A DNA stretch of 64,000 nt from NCBI GenBank assembly GCA_965218495.1, contig OZ244626.1, forward strand, positions 372,001-436,000, read 5' to 3'. This stretch comes from G965218495 sp965218495 (lineage in GTDB: Bacteria; Bacteroidota; Rhodothermia; Rhodothermales; Bin80). The first letter of the stretch is position 1. The number at the start of each line of letters is the position of its first letter. Of the stretch, positions 55,800-64,000 are shown piece by piece. The notes under the pieces were generated by a model. That model was not told the DNA's origin. It saw nothing but the letters and a program-made list of their open reading frames with translations, and searched no databases. A program made the position numbers and the translations under genes.

Positions 55800-56668
55800 G
55801 ATCGGCTTGATGTGGCGAATATGGCACGGCCTCCGTGGCCAGCAGACTTACCTGCAAGGACGACTACGTTTGGAAGGCTAAGCCACAATCAAGGATTCTG
55901 CTGGGTGTCGAAGCTCGCGCCGCGTCATGAAGCCGCGCATTGCGGCAGGGTCCTGGAGTTCTGGATTAATGCTGACCACCACGACTACAACGCTGCTGGA
56001 TAGGGCTTCGAATAGAGGTACCTGTGCACTCACGAAGCGCTCCGTATCTCCGCCTTTCTGCACGTCACTACGCTTAAGTTCACCGAGCCAAACTCACCAA
56101 ACAGTAGGCTACAGTGGCGTGACCTTGGGTCACCTGAAACCTCTCGAATGCGCCGTGCCGCTAATGCCAGTTAGCTGCCGTTAACCAGGCACAACTGGGT
56201 AATGTCCTTGCGGGCCAAAAGCGCTGGCACACCGCTTATACTTGGCGGATGCAGGCATGGATATCGGGGCTCAGAACAGCCAGCGCCTGCCCCGGACTCT
56301 ACCTCAACGCGCCGTCGATTCGGTTTGCACTAGAAAAGAGCGATGCGTACATTAATCTGGGTGGGCCTCACAATCGTAGTCAGCATATGTGTCCTTCCGA
56401 TTATAAATCGCGCCTGTTGGTGACCGATTATGATGCTGGAGCACTACCGCTACGCTGGAATTCTTGCAGGGTCTCCGGTGCAGGCCGTAGGAAACGCCGG
56501 ATGTCTTCAGCCGAAGTGCAGGTGGCTGCGAAATGACGTCTTTTGGCGTTGTGCCCATTCAACAGCGTAAGGCGAGCTTCAGCATAGAACGATGATTGCA
56601 GAGAGATTTCGGTCTTCTTCCAGGGGCGGCATGTAGGCCTGCCGGTTAACCCTTGTCCCATTAGCGTT
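55800..56668. other. Intergenic stretch of about 870 bases, no gene recognised
   Basis: Short open frames occur, but none has a motif or a convincing start. No cobalamin, TPP or other riboswitch core was recognised upstream of the TonB receptor gene. Confidence 0.5.
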
Positions 56669-59503
56669 ATGGAAAAGTTCATTTGCCTCCTCCTAATGGG
56701 CCTCGCGCCTGTCGCCGCACGTGCCCAGATTATGGTGAGCGGAACGGTCACCGATCTTGGTACGGGTGAGCCCCTTCCGTACGTTTCAGTTGCTGTAGAG
56801 GGCACCTTTAGCGGAACGACGACGCGCAGCGACGGAACTTACGTGATTGAGATCCGGTCATTAGACGACATGTTAGCCTTCTCCTTTGTCGGGTACAAGC
56901 TTCAGACGCACCAACTCGAGCCGGGCCAGACCACGCTGGACGTACAAATGGAGGCAACCGTGCTGGGTCTGGACGATTTGGTCGTGGTTGGTACTCGGCG
57001 AACGCCACGGCTGATCACGGAGGTTACAGCTCCGATTGATGTCCTTTCGCCGAGGGACTTGGAAGCTGCGGCCAGTGTGGACATTGATGATGTGCTTAGG
57101 TCACAGATTCCGTCCTACAACGTGCAGCGACATGAAATAGACGGATCGACTACGTTTGTGCGTCCGCCGACGTTACGGGGCCTTTCGCCAGACAACACTA
57201 TTCTTCTGGTTAACGGCAAACGGCGTCACCGGACTGCCTCCATAGCGCTGTTCGGTAGTGCGCTTATCCTGGGTGCACAAGGTTCGGACATCAACATGAT
57301 TCCCAGCATTGCGATCAAGCAGTTCGAAGTGCTTCGCGATGGCGCGTCTGCGCAGTATGGCGCCGATGCCGTTGCCGGCGTGTTCAACATGCAGCTGAAG
57401 GACAGCCCCTACGGATTCACGGTCCGTTCTCAGGTAGGTCAATACCATCAGGGCGATGGCAGGTATGTCAGTGCTGGGGCGAATGCAGGTCTGCCGCTGT
57501 CGGACAGGGGCTTTATCAACCTCAGCCTTGAGTATCGTAATACGGAACCTACCATTCGTACCGAGCAGCGCTCTGACGCGAAGCTGTTGGCCAGTCGGGG
57601 GTACCCGGTTGCCGATCCCACACAGATTTGGGGCAACCCCGACATTGACCATTCAGTCGTTGGATTCGTCAATGCCGGGCTCGACCTGGGTAATTCGGCA
57701 CAGGCTTATGCCTTTGGTGGCTACGGGCAGCGCTCTGGCAATGGGAGTTACTACTTCAGGGCCCCAGGCACGGGGGGTGCCCGTCTCAACGTTTTTCGAT
57801 TTGGGTCCGGAGCGAGCGCCACGCGTGCCGTGATCGATTTGGATCTTGAAGACAGCATCGACTGCCGCAACTTGGGGAATCTGCCCTCGCTGGATTCCGA
57901 TTTTGCTGCCGTGACCAACTTTATCAACTCCTACAAGGGTGACTGCTTCTTGTTCAACGAGCGCTTCCCTGGTGGCTTCACGCCACGCTTTGGCATTGAC
58001 ATATCCGATGCGAGCGGGGTGGTGGGAGCCCGTGGTATGCTCAAGAGCGGGCTTCGGTGGGATGTGAGCGGCGGCTTCGGGCGAAGCTTTATGGACTACT
58101 TCATCCACAACACGGTTAACGCGTCTTACGGCCCGGACACACCTACGTCATTTCGTCAGCGAGATTTCATACAGCAGGAGTACAGCGCAAGCTTGGAAAT
58201 GTCGTATCCGTGGACTGTAGGGTTCCTGCATTCGCCGCTCAACACGGCTTGGGGGGCGACGTGGCGCACGGAGATTTTTGAGACGCGCCCCGGTGACATT
58301 TACTCGTACAGTCCTGGCCCCTATGCAGTGCAAGGCTTCAGTGTGGGTTCGAACGGCGACCAAGGCATTCCACCAGAGTTTACCGGCACTTGGCGCCGCC
58401 CCAACTACGCCGCCTATCTGGACCTTGAAGCCGATGTTTCGCCAACGTTCCTGTTGAATGTCGCACTCCGTATGGAGGACTACTACCAGAGCTTCGGTAC
58501 TACAGTAACGGGCAAAGTGGCCACCTTGTGGCATGCTACGCCGTGGCTGGGCCTGCGTGCATCCGCCAGTACGGGATTCCGTGCGCCAACGCCCGGGCAA
58601 GCCAACCTGCAGAATATCCAGACAAACTTTTCTGGAGATGGTGGGCTAATTGATGCAGCGCAGTTACCGTCAACCAATCCCATTTCCATGGCTCTGGGTG
58701 GAAAAGAACTTACAGAGGAAACCTCGCGCAGCTTTGCGGCGGGCTTCGTTGGGCACATGTCCGAGTCAATGACGCTGACTGTCGACTACTTTAATGTGTC
58801 GCTGGAAGACCGCATTGCCCTGACCGGCAGTATTCCACTCTCGGACGAAATGGCCGACATCCTCAACAGTCAGGATCTGCTGGCAGGATTTGAGACGCTC
58901 CGGGAAGTCAAGTTCTTCTCCAACGACTTCAGTACACGCACGAGTGGCGTTGACTTGCTCTTTTCGTGGGACCGAGAGTGGAGCGATGGGCGCGCCTCGA
59001 TCATCAGCGCCGCCTACAACTGGACGCGAACCGAGCTGACACGGTTCTCCGTCCCGCGTATGATAGACACGTTCCTTGGCCTAACGCTGGCCGACCCCGC
59101 TACGGTAAGCATCCTTTCTCCACGTCGTCAGATCGAGATCGAAAAGGCGAATCCGCAGCACCGCATTGTTCTGACTGGTAGGCAGATTAAGGATCCGATA
59201 CACGGGCTCGTACGACTCCATTACTACAGCGGTTGGCAGGCCTGTCTGTATTTCAGTTTCTCCTGTACCGTAGGCGGTCTAAGCGGTTTGCGAGACTACA
59301 GTGGCGGCTGGATAGTTGATTTAGAAGTCGGATATCGGTATAGGGAGGCTTATCGGATTGCTCTAGGGGTGAATAACGTTTTTGCTCGTGCGCCGGATGC
59401 CGATCCTATCGAGATTGCCGGGCAAGGCAACTTGCATCCACCCAGCACGCCGTGGGACTACAACGGCGCGGCACTCTACCTGCGCCTGTCGACGCATCTG
59501 TAG
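56669..59503 (+). CDS. Large TonB-dependent receptor
   Basis: 944-residue outer-membrane receptor. Signal peptide to about residue 19 (APVAARAQ), carboxypeptidase-regulatory-like domain at about 22-95 (VSGTVTDLGTGEPLPYVSV, then SDGTYVIEI and FSFVGYK), plug domain at about 110-230 (LDDLVVVGTRR, LLVNGKRRHRT, FEVLRDGASAQYGADAVAGVFN), then the barrel with TTVTGKVATLWHATPWL, LRASASTGFRAPTPGQANLQ, YFNVSLEDRIALTG and an aromatic C-terminal end (ALYLRLSTHL). The plug-barrel junction and GFRAPT motif resemble the iron-siderophore/vitamin receptors of proteobacteria. The ligand is unknown, and no lipoprotein partner follows. Confidence 0.92.
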   Translation: MEKFICLLLMGLAPVAARAQIMVSGTVTDLGTGEPLPYVSVAVEGTFSGTTTRSDGTYVIEIRSLDDMLAFSFVGYKLQTHQLEPGQTTLDVQMEATVLGLDDLVVVGTRRTPRLITEVTAPIDVLSPRDLEAAASVDIDDVLRSQIPSYNVQRHEIDGSTTFVRPPTLRGLSPDNTILLVNGKRRHRTASIALFGSALILGAQGSDINMIPSIAIKQFEVLRDGASAQYGADAVAGVFNMQLKDSPYGFTVRSQVGQYHQGDGRYVSAGANAGLPLSDRGFINLSLEYRNTEPTIRTEQRSDAKLLASRGYPVADPTQIWGNPDIDHSVVGFVNAGLDLGNSAQAYAFGGYGQRSGNGSYYFRAPGTGGARLNVFRFGSGASATRAVIDLDLEDSIDCRNLGNLPSLDSDFAAVTNFINSYKGDCFLFNERFPGGFTPRFGIDISDASGVVGARGMLKSGLRWDVSGGFGRSFMDYFIHNTVNASYGPDTPTSFRQRDFIQQEYSASLEMSYPWTVGFLHSPLNTAWGATWRTEIFETRPGDIYSYSPGPYAVQGFSVGSNGDQGIPPEFTGTWRRPNYAAYLDLEADVSPTFLLNVALRMEDYYQSFGTTVTGKVATLWHATPWLGLRASASTGFRAPTPGQANLQNIQTNFSGDGGLIDAAQLPSTNPISMALGGKELTEETSRSFAAGFVGHMSESMTLTVDYFNVSLEDRIALTGSIPLSDEMADILNSQDLLAGFETLREVKFFSNDFSTRTSGVDLLFSWDREWSDGRASIISAAYNWTRTELTRFSVPRMIDTFLGLTLADPATVSILSPRRQIEIEKANPQHRIVLTGRQIKDPIHGLVRLHYYSGWQACLYFSFSCTVGGLSGLRDYSGGWIVDLEVGYRYREAYRIALGVNNVFARAPDADPIEIAGQGNLHPPSTPWDYNGAALYLRLSTHL

Positions 59504-59736
59504 CTTCGAGCTTTAATTTTCGCTGTAGGACATACGTTGCTGAAGGCAAATGAACTTGCCCGTAGCGCGTGGGGCATTTTCCGGCGCATTCGGGAGTACC
59601 ACTAGTGGTCACCAGTGGCGAGAGGCCGTGCGCTTTGTACCCGCCAACCGGAGACAGGGAATGAATCGCATCTGGCATGGATCAAAGTCCTGTCGGGCAG
59701 GTGTGCGACGCGTAGGTACCCCCGATTTCTGCTTAC
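59504..59736. other. Short gap before the sigma-factor gene
   Basis: Non-coding; presumably carries the promoter of the ECF unit. No operator or hairpin of note was seen. Confidence 0.4.
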
Positions 59737-60315
59737 ATGAAATCAGACGCCCGAAGCACTGATGATCAGCTTTTGCAGCGGGCACGTGAGGGGGACATGC
59801 AGGCGTTCAGGTACCTCGTGGAACGTTACGACCGTTCCGTAGCGGGTACCGTAATCGGCATGCTGGGTAGAGGGCAGGAGGCCGAAGATGTTGGCCAGGA
59901 GACCTTTATCCGTTTCTACCGGGCGCTTCACAGCTACCGGGGCGAAGCCAGCCTGAAGACCTACCTGACACGTATCGCCATAAACCAGTCACTCAAGGCG
60001 CTAAAGAGGCGAAAGACATGGAAGCAGCGGTTTCAGCTGAGAAGCGACGTGACGCCACTGCACGAACCGTTTGTCGATGGCGGGGACATCATCAACCAGC
60101 AAGAGCGCATTCGGTTAGTGCATCAGGCGCTCGATCGGCTCACTCCACAGCATCGCGCAGTAGTCGTGCTGCGCATGTTGGAAGGCTGCAGCACGCGCGA
60201 GGCGGCGGAGGTACTAGGGATTCCTCAAGGCACCGTGATGTCTCGCTTGTCTCGGGCTATGGCCAGCCTGCAGTCCATCCTTAACCCGTTGCTACGCGAT
60301 GAGCCTCATGCATAA
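59737..60315 (+). CDS. ECF-type RNA polymerase sigma factor
   Basis: 192 residues. Sigma region 2 at about residues 15-90 (DMQAFRYLVERYDRSVAGTV, GQEAEDVGQETFIRFYRAL, with the FIRFY helix near 63) and region 4 at about 125-185 (LTPQHRAVVVLRMLEGCSTR, EAAEVLGIPQGTVMSRLSRA). It would direct RNA polymerase to a small regulon, probably the genes around it. The next frame begins inside its last codons (at 60299), a 17-base overlap that suggests translational coupling with the small membrane protein, which is the usual position for an anti-sigma factor. Confidence 0.93.
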   Translation: MKSDARSTDDQLLQRAREGDMQAFRYLVERYDRSVAGTVIGMLGRGQEAEDVGQETFIRFYRALHSYRGEASLKTYLTRIAINQSLKALKRRKTWKQRFQLRSDVTPLHEPFVDGGDIINQQERIRLVHQALDRLTPQHRAVVVLRMLEGCSTREAAEVLGIPQGTVMSRLSRAMASLQSILNPLLRDEPHA

Positions 60316-60643
60316 GGGTACCTACAATGATGATGCCACCTACGGTGAGCTCGGGCAATTGCTTCGGGCCAGTCGCGTGGACTCATTTGCTCCATTCTTC
60401 AGTGATCGCGTCATAGATCGTCTGGCACCAGAGTTCGCAGCGAGCGGTGCCGAAGCGCTATACGATTCGCTGCGTTGGATTTTCGTGCGTACGAGTGCGC
60501 TTGGGTTGGTCGCTGCCGCGATCCTCTGCTTGGTAAATGCGCTCGCGTTTCAGGACTTAGGGGTGGTCACTACCCTTGTCGACACCCTTTTCGGTCTTCC
60601 TTCTGCGTCTCTGTCTGATGCCTTGTCGTATGGAGCGTTGTAG
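60299..60643 (+). CDS. Small membrane protein behind the ECF sigma, candidate anti-sigma factor
   Basis: 114 residues overlapping the sigma gene by 17 bases. The N-terminal 65 residues are soluble and mixed (YNDDATYGELGQLLRASRVDSF...), then one hydrophobic helix (ALGLVAAAILCLVNALAF), then about 30 residues outside. A cytoplasmic N-terminus, one membrane span and a coupled position beside an ECF sigma fit a small anti-sigma factor, but no ZAS-type zinc motif (H-x3-C-x2-C) is visible, so the assignment is by context only. Confidence 0.55.
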   Translation: MSLMHKGTYNDDATYGELGQLLRASRVDSFAPFFSDRVIDRLAPEFAASGAEALYDSLRWIFVRTSALGLVAAAILCLVNALAFQDLGVVTTLVDTLFGLPSASLSDALSYGAL

Positions 60644-60646
60644 GCT

Positions 60647-61081
60647 ATGGCCATGAGCGCACGAGTCAAGTCTGCTTTGCTGCTGCTGATCTCCGTCGGA
60701 ATTGGCATGCTGCTCGGCGCACTTTTGCAGGCGCGTTTGGCAGAGCAGCGGTTGGAGCGCCTAGCGCTACTGCGGACTGAGATGGGGCTGGCACGGGCAC
60801 TGGAGCGCATTGTTGAGCCAACTGACGAGGCACAGCGTCAGGCAATACAAGGCGTGCTGGAGTCTTCAGTCCAGAACATGGCCGCGCACATGAGGCAGAA
60901 CCGCGAACGGTCTGTAGCACTGCTTGACTCAACCATGCAGGCGCTGCATGCTGTCTTGAGCGACGAGCAAATCGAGCAACTCAATGAGCAGATGGAAAGC
61001 TGGCAGGAACGCATGCGCATGCGCAGGGATGGCGCGCGCAGGCAACTGCCGCGGCGGCGAGGCCCGCCGCCTCAGCCATAG
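60647..61081 (+). CDS. Membrane-anchored Spy/CpxP-like small protein
   Basis: 144 residues starting three bases after the previous stop. An N-terminal membrane helix (VKSALLLLISVGIGMLLGALLQ) is followed by an all-helical, Glu/Arg-rich region (residues 30-125) with an EQIEQLNEQMESWQERMRMR pattern, then an Arg/Pro-rich tail (RRQLPRRRGPPPQP). This is the plan of Spy/CpxP/CnrX-like periplasmic stress sensors or chaperones, which often sit next to ECF sigma factors with an anti-sigma factor. The unit is probably one operon responding to envelope or metal stress. Confidence 0.6.
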   Translation: MAMSARVKSALLLLISVGIGMLLGALLQARLAEQRLERLALLRTEMGLARALERIVEPTDEAQRQAIQGVLESSVQNMAAHMRQNRERSVALLDSTMQALHAVLSDEQIEQLNEQMESWQERMRMRRDGARRQLPRRRGPPPQP

Positions 61082-61172
61082 GACGCTTGCATTCCGGAAT
61101 CGGGGCGTCTATTCTTCGTCGGACACCTCAACTGAAGACAAACATCAACCGGGCAAGAGCCGCACTGCCAAG

Positions 61173-61245
61173 AGCCAACGGCCGGACTCGAACCGGCGAC
61201 CTGCTCATTACGAGTGAGCTGCTCTACCAGCTGAGCTACGTTGGC
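61173..61245 (-). tRNA. tRNA-Thr (anticodon CGT)
   Basis: On the minus strand the acceptor stem GCCAACG (61245-61239) pairs with CGTTGGC (61180-61174). The anticodon arm GCTCA-CTCGTAA-TGAGC carries CGT, and GGTTCGAGTCC is the T arm. No CCA is encoded. Confidence 0.96.
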
Positions 61246-61304
61246 TGGCAGCGCAATTCCACGTCCATTAGGAGTAAAAGATCCTAGCCCATTCGCGTGC
61301 TTAA

Positions 61305-62042
61305 ATGATAGAGCTGAGAGGGGTATCCAGAACCTATGGCCATACTGTTGCACTTTACGATACAGACCTCTCGATAGCTCGGGGAAAGACCACTGTCTTG
61401 ATTGGTCCCAGTGGCTGCGGTAAGTCAACGCTCTTGCGGATTACCGTCGGCTTGGTCATGCCGTCTACAGGTGCGGTGCTCTTTGATGGCGCAAAGCTTA
61501 GTCCCGACAACGTACGGTCCATCAGGCTCCGAACCGGGTATGTGATACAGCAGGGTGGGCTTTTCCCGCATATGACCGCCCTGGCAAATATCACGCTTAT
61601 GGCACGCCATTTGAAGTGGGATAAAACCCGCATCAATGCGCGTGTTGGAGCACTTGCGGACCTTGTCCACCTGCCATCTGCGTGCCTGGGTCGCTTTCCC
61701 CGGCGCCTGTCCGGCGGAGAATGTCAGCGCGTTTCCATCATGCGTGCGCTATTTCTGGACCCGGACATGCTACTGATGGATGAGCCGCTAGGAGCATTGG
61801 ACCCCATGATACGGTTCGGCTTGCAGGAGGAGTTGCGGTCGATTTGCCGTGATTTGGAAAAGACCGTCATATTGGTTACGCACGATATGGCAGAGGCCGC
61901 GTTTTTTGGCGACACCCTTGTGTTAATGCGCGCTGGAAAGGTGGTTCAGCGGGGCGCGATCCAGGACCTGATTCATCACCCTGCCGATGAATTCGTACAG
62001 TCGTTCATGCGGGCACAACGCGGTCTCCACGAATGGGCATAG
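61305..62042 (+). CDS. Osmoprotectant-type ABC importer, ATP-binding subunit
   Basis: 245 residues with all ABC motifs: Walker A GPSGCGKST, Q-loop GYVIQQGGLFPHMTALANI, signature LSGGECQRVSIMRAL, Walker B LLMDEPLGALDP and H-loop LVTHDMAEAAFFGD. The QQGGLFPHMT pattern and the fused permease/binding partner next door place it in the OpuC/ProV-like group that imports quaternary ammonium compounds (glycine betaine, choline, carnitine or similar). The stop overlaps the next gene by ten bases, so they are translated together. Confidence 0.9.
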   Translation: MIELRGVSRTYGHTVALYDTDLSIARGKTTVLIGPSGCGKSTLLRITVGLVMPSTGAVLFDGAKLSPDNVRSIRLRTGYVIQQGGLFPHMTALANITLMARHLKWDKTRINARVGALADLVHLPSACLGRFPRRLSGGECQRVSIMRALFLDPDMLLMDEPLGALDPMIRFGLQEELRSICRDLEKTVILVTHDMAEAAFFGDTLVLMRAGKVVQRGAIQDLIHHPADEFVQSFMRAQRGLHEWA

Positions 62043-63538
62043 GCATGCGTACAAGAATCTACAAGACTGGCCTCACTGTGCTGCTTCTGTGTGCACTGTC
62101 CCTGACAAGTGCCGCGCAGCCTGTACGGATTGCAAGCAAGTTATTCACCTCCAACGTGATCTTGGGTGACATCGCCCACCAATGGCTGCGGCAGGCAGAT
62201 GTGGAAGCCGAGCACCAGGCTGAATTTGGAGCCACACGCTACCTCTGGCAAGCCTTGCAGCGGGGCGATATCGATATCTATCCAGACTATACGGGAACGC
62301 TGATAGAGGAAACATTGCTGCGGCAAAACCTGGAGTATTCCGACTTGGACTCGGCGCTAGCATCCTACGGCGTGGCGATGAGCATTCCGCTGGGGATTGA
62401 TGACACCTACATCCTTGGCTTGAAGGAGACAAAAGCCAGGGAATTGGATGTCCATACTATATCGGATCTCAAGCGGTTTCCAGAGCTTCGTTTCGGGTTT
62501 TCGAACGAGTTCATGGAGCGGGCGGACGGGTGGCCGCTGCTAAGGACCAAATACAACCTGCCGCAGACCTTTGTGCGCGGGATGAACCATGACCTGTCCT
62601 ATGTTGGGATTGAGGCGGGCACGATTGATGTAATGGACCTCTACGCGCTTGACGCCGAGATCACAATCTATGACATGCGTCCGCTTGAGGATGACCTAGG
62701 GCATTTTCCTGAGTACCAGGCCGTGTACCTGTATCGGTCCGATCTCGCCACGCGGGTCCCCGGCGTCCCAGCGCTCCTGGACAGCTTGGGAGGCACACTG
62801 ACAGCGGACATTATGCGTGCACTCAACGTGCGCGTTGTGCGGGACAAGGTGTCCGAGTCACTGGTCGCGGCAGACTTTCTCAGCGGCGAGTTTCAGCTGG
62901 AAACGCCTATCGTAGTCGAGGAGATCACCATGTGGTCGCGGATCTGGCAGCACACAAAGGAGCATGTGATTCTGGTTGCAATCTCATTGGTGGCAGCCAT
63001 ACTTCTGTCGATACCGCTTGGCATTGTCGCTGCCAAGGCGCCGCGTATAGGTACCGTCATTCTGGGTATCGTCGGCGTGTTGTACACGATTCCTTCCTTA
63101 GCACTCCTGGTGTTCATGATCCCGCTGATGGGTATTGGGGGACCGCCTGCCGTGGTGGCTCTTTTCCTCTACAGTCTGCTCCCCATCGTACGAAACACGC
63201 ATGCGGGCTTGATCAGCATTCCCCAACCCCTGTACGAGTCAGCTGAGGCCATCGGCCTGCCGGCGGTGCCGAGGCTGTTTAAGATCGAGTTGCCGCTGGC
63301 CGCCCAATCCATAATGGCGGGTGTGCAGACTTCTGCAGTTATCAACATCGGGACCGCAACGCTGGGCGCGCTTATAGGCGCTGGGGGATATGGGCAGCCT
63401 ATCCTGAATGGGATTCGAGTTGATGACACGGGCCTCATCTTGCAGGGAGCGATTCCAGCAGCGGCCCTTGCCCTGGTGGCGCAGGGGATATTCGCTTTGG
63501 CGGAACGTGTGATCATCCCAGAGGGACGCAGGCAGTAA
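62033..63538 (+). CDS. Fused substrate-binding and permease subunit of an OpuC-like importer
   Basis: 501 residues. A signal-like helix (TGLTVLLLCALSLTSAAQ) leads into a periplasmic binding domain, residues 30-290: VRIASKLFTSNVILGDIAHQ, YPDYTGTLIEETLL, DTYILGLKET and LRFGFSNEFMERADGWPLL. From about 295 a permease domain follows, with five or six membrane segments and the EAA-like loop LYESAEAIGLPAVPRLFKIELPLA near 400. Other fused systems (such as those with the membrane part first) have the order reversed. Substrate is probably a betaine-type compound; related proteins of this architecture include ergothioneine importers. Confidence 0.88.
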   Translation: MGIGMRTRIYKTGLTVLLLCALSLTSAAQPVRIASKLFTSNVILGDIAHQWLRQADVEAEHQAEFGATRYLWQALQRGDIDIYPDYTGTLIEETLLRQNLEYSDLDSALASYGVAMSIPLGIDDTYILGLKETKARELDVHTISDLKRFPELRFGFSNEFMERADGWPLLRTKYNLPQTFVRGMNHDLSYVGIEAGTIDVMDLYALDAEITIYDMRPLEDDLGHFPEYQAVYLYRSDLATRVPGVPALLDSLGGTLTADIMRALNVRVVRDKVSESLVAADFLSGEFQLETPIVVEEITMWSRIWQHTKEHVILVAISLVAAILLSIPLGIVAAKAPRIGTVILGIVGVLYTIPSLALLVFMIPLMGIGGPPAVVALFLYSLLPIVRNTHAGLISIPQPLYESAEAIGLPAVPRLFKIELPLAAQSIMAGVQTSAVINIGTATLGALIGAGGYGQPILNGIRVDDTGLILQGAIPAAALALVAQGIFALAERVIIPEGRRQ

Positions 63539-63551
63539 ACCCTGAGCCGCT

Positions 63552-64000
63552 GTGAGCAATTACAACGAGCTATGCAGACTGCTAGGCACGATTGACGATC
63601 TGCAAAAAGCTGCGGAGCTACTGGAATGGGACCAGGAAACCTATATGCCCGGCGGGGCTGCCAAGTCGCGGGCCCGTCAGGTTGCGACGCTGAGGAGGCT
63701 GGCCCACGAGCGCTTCACGGATGAGCGAGTCGGGACACTGTTGGAGCAACTTTCGTCCGAGGACCTGCATGAGACGGGCGCGGACCTTGTTGTTGTGGCA
63801 GCGCGTGACTTTGAACGTGCACGAAAAATTCCACCGCGCTTGGTGCAAGACCTTGCAGTAGCATCTGGGCTCGCCAAAGAGGCCTGGCGCGTGGCTCGCA
63901 GTAACAACGACTTCGCGCACTTTTCGCCGCACCTGGAGCGCATCATTGACCTCAGCATCGAAAAATCCGAGGCACTGGGCTATGCCGAGTGCCGATATGA
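63552..64000 (+). CDS. M32 carboxypeptidase (carboxypeptidase Taq family), 3' end outside window
   Basis: GTG start at 63552, 13 bases after the previous stop. The N-terminal 149 residues are seen: SNYNELCRLLGTIDDLQKAA, LLEWDQETYMPGGAAKSRARQVATLRRLAHE, then ARKIPPRLVQDLAVASGLAK and HLERIIDLSIEKSEALGY. The WDQETYMP-GGA and RA.Q.A.L..L.HE patterns are characteristic of M32 metallocarboxypeptidases (usually about 500 residues). The zinc motif HEXXH lies beyond the window. Confidence 0.88.
   Translation, partial: MSNYNELCRLLGTIDDLQKAAELLEWDQETYMPGGAAKSRARQVATLRRLAHERFTDERVGTLLEQLSSEDLHETGADLVVVAARDFERARKIPPRLVQDLAVASGLAKEAWRVARSNNDFAHFSPHLERIIDLSIEKSEALGYAECRY

Overview
This 64 kb window is chromosomal DNA of a Gram-negative, moderately GC-rich bacterium, most likely in or near the Bacteroidota/Rhodothermota branch. 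The placement is inferred from gene content: a bacillithiol-synthesis BshC, two TonB-dependent receptors with N-terminal carboxypeptidase-regulatory-like domains, several lipoproteins with lipobox cysteines, an LptC/OstA-like/LptB cluster and a SAM-I riboswitch in front of metY-metX. No rRNA or phylogenetic marker set is present to settle it.

Layout. 1-4.6 kb: the end of a histidine operon (hisD-hisC), a bifunctional-nuclease-family gene and bshC. 4.7-7.4 kb: a beta-propeller lipoprotein and a broken IS5/IS1182-type transposase. 8.2-18.9 kb: a sulfatase facing an unusual NRAMP-like transporter, folD-mscS, a TonB receptor with its partner lipoprotein, a PP2C phosphatase carrying a transposase-like helix-turn-helix, and a small outer-membrane barrel. 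19-22 kb: an IS1634-type element beside what looks like a group II intron fragment. 22-33.8 kb: a lipoprotein, then a glutamate synthase operon (gltB-gltD) wrecked by insertions, deletion and frameshift. 33.8-37.8 kb: SAM-I riboswitch, metY, metX, asd and tRNA-Gly. 38-43.4 kb: second copies of two of the IS elements, one of them inserted beside a tandemly duplicated pair of four-helix membrane proteins. 44.4-55.7 kb: lipopolysaccharide-export genes, aroF, prfA, a fused ribosomal protein S6-S18, rplI, a lone DsbD-alpha domain protein, an aminotransferase, exonuclease I and a DUF4198 protein. 56.7-64 kb: a large TonB receptor, an ECF sigma factor with two small membrane proteins, tRNA-Thr, an osmoprotectant-type ABC importer and the start of an M32 carboxypeptidase.

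Two things stand out. First, one IS family (two complete 2613-bp copies with 18-bp inverted repeats and 8-bp target duplications, plus a diverged third transposase) encodes a transposase in which a DruA-like (DUF4338) domain precedes a Tn5-like DDE domain. Both complete copies sit in nearly the same 8-bp target. Second, ribosomal proteins S6 and S18 are one polypeptide. The IS load together with the decay of gltBD suggests relaxed selection, as in a host-associated or small-population lineage; that is inference.

Functionally, metY, metX and asd form a SAM-regulated methionine/aspartate-family unit. hisDC and aroF are ordinary amino-acid biosynthesis genes. Glutamate synthase appears lost, so ammonium assimilation would need glutamate dehydrogenase or imported glutamate.
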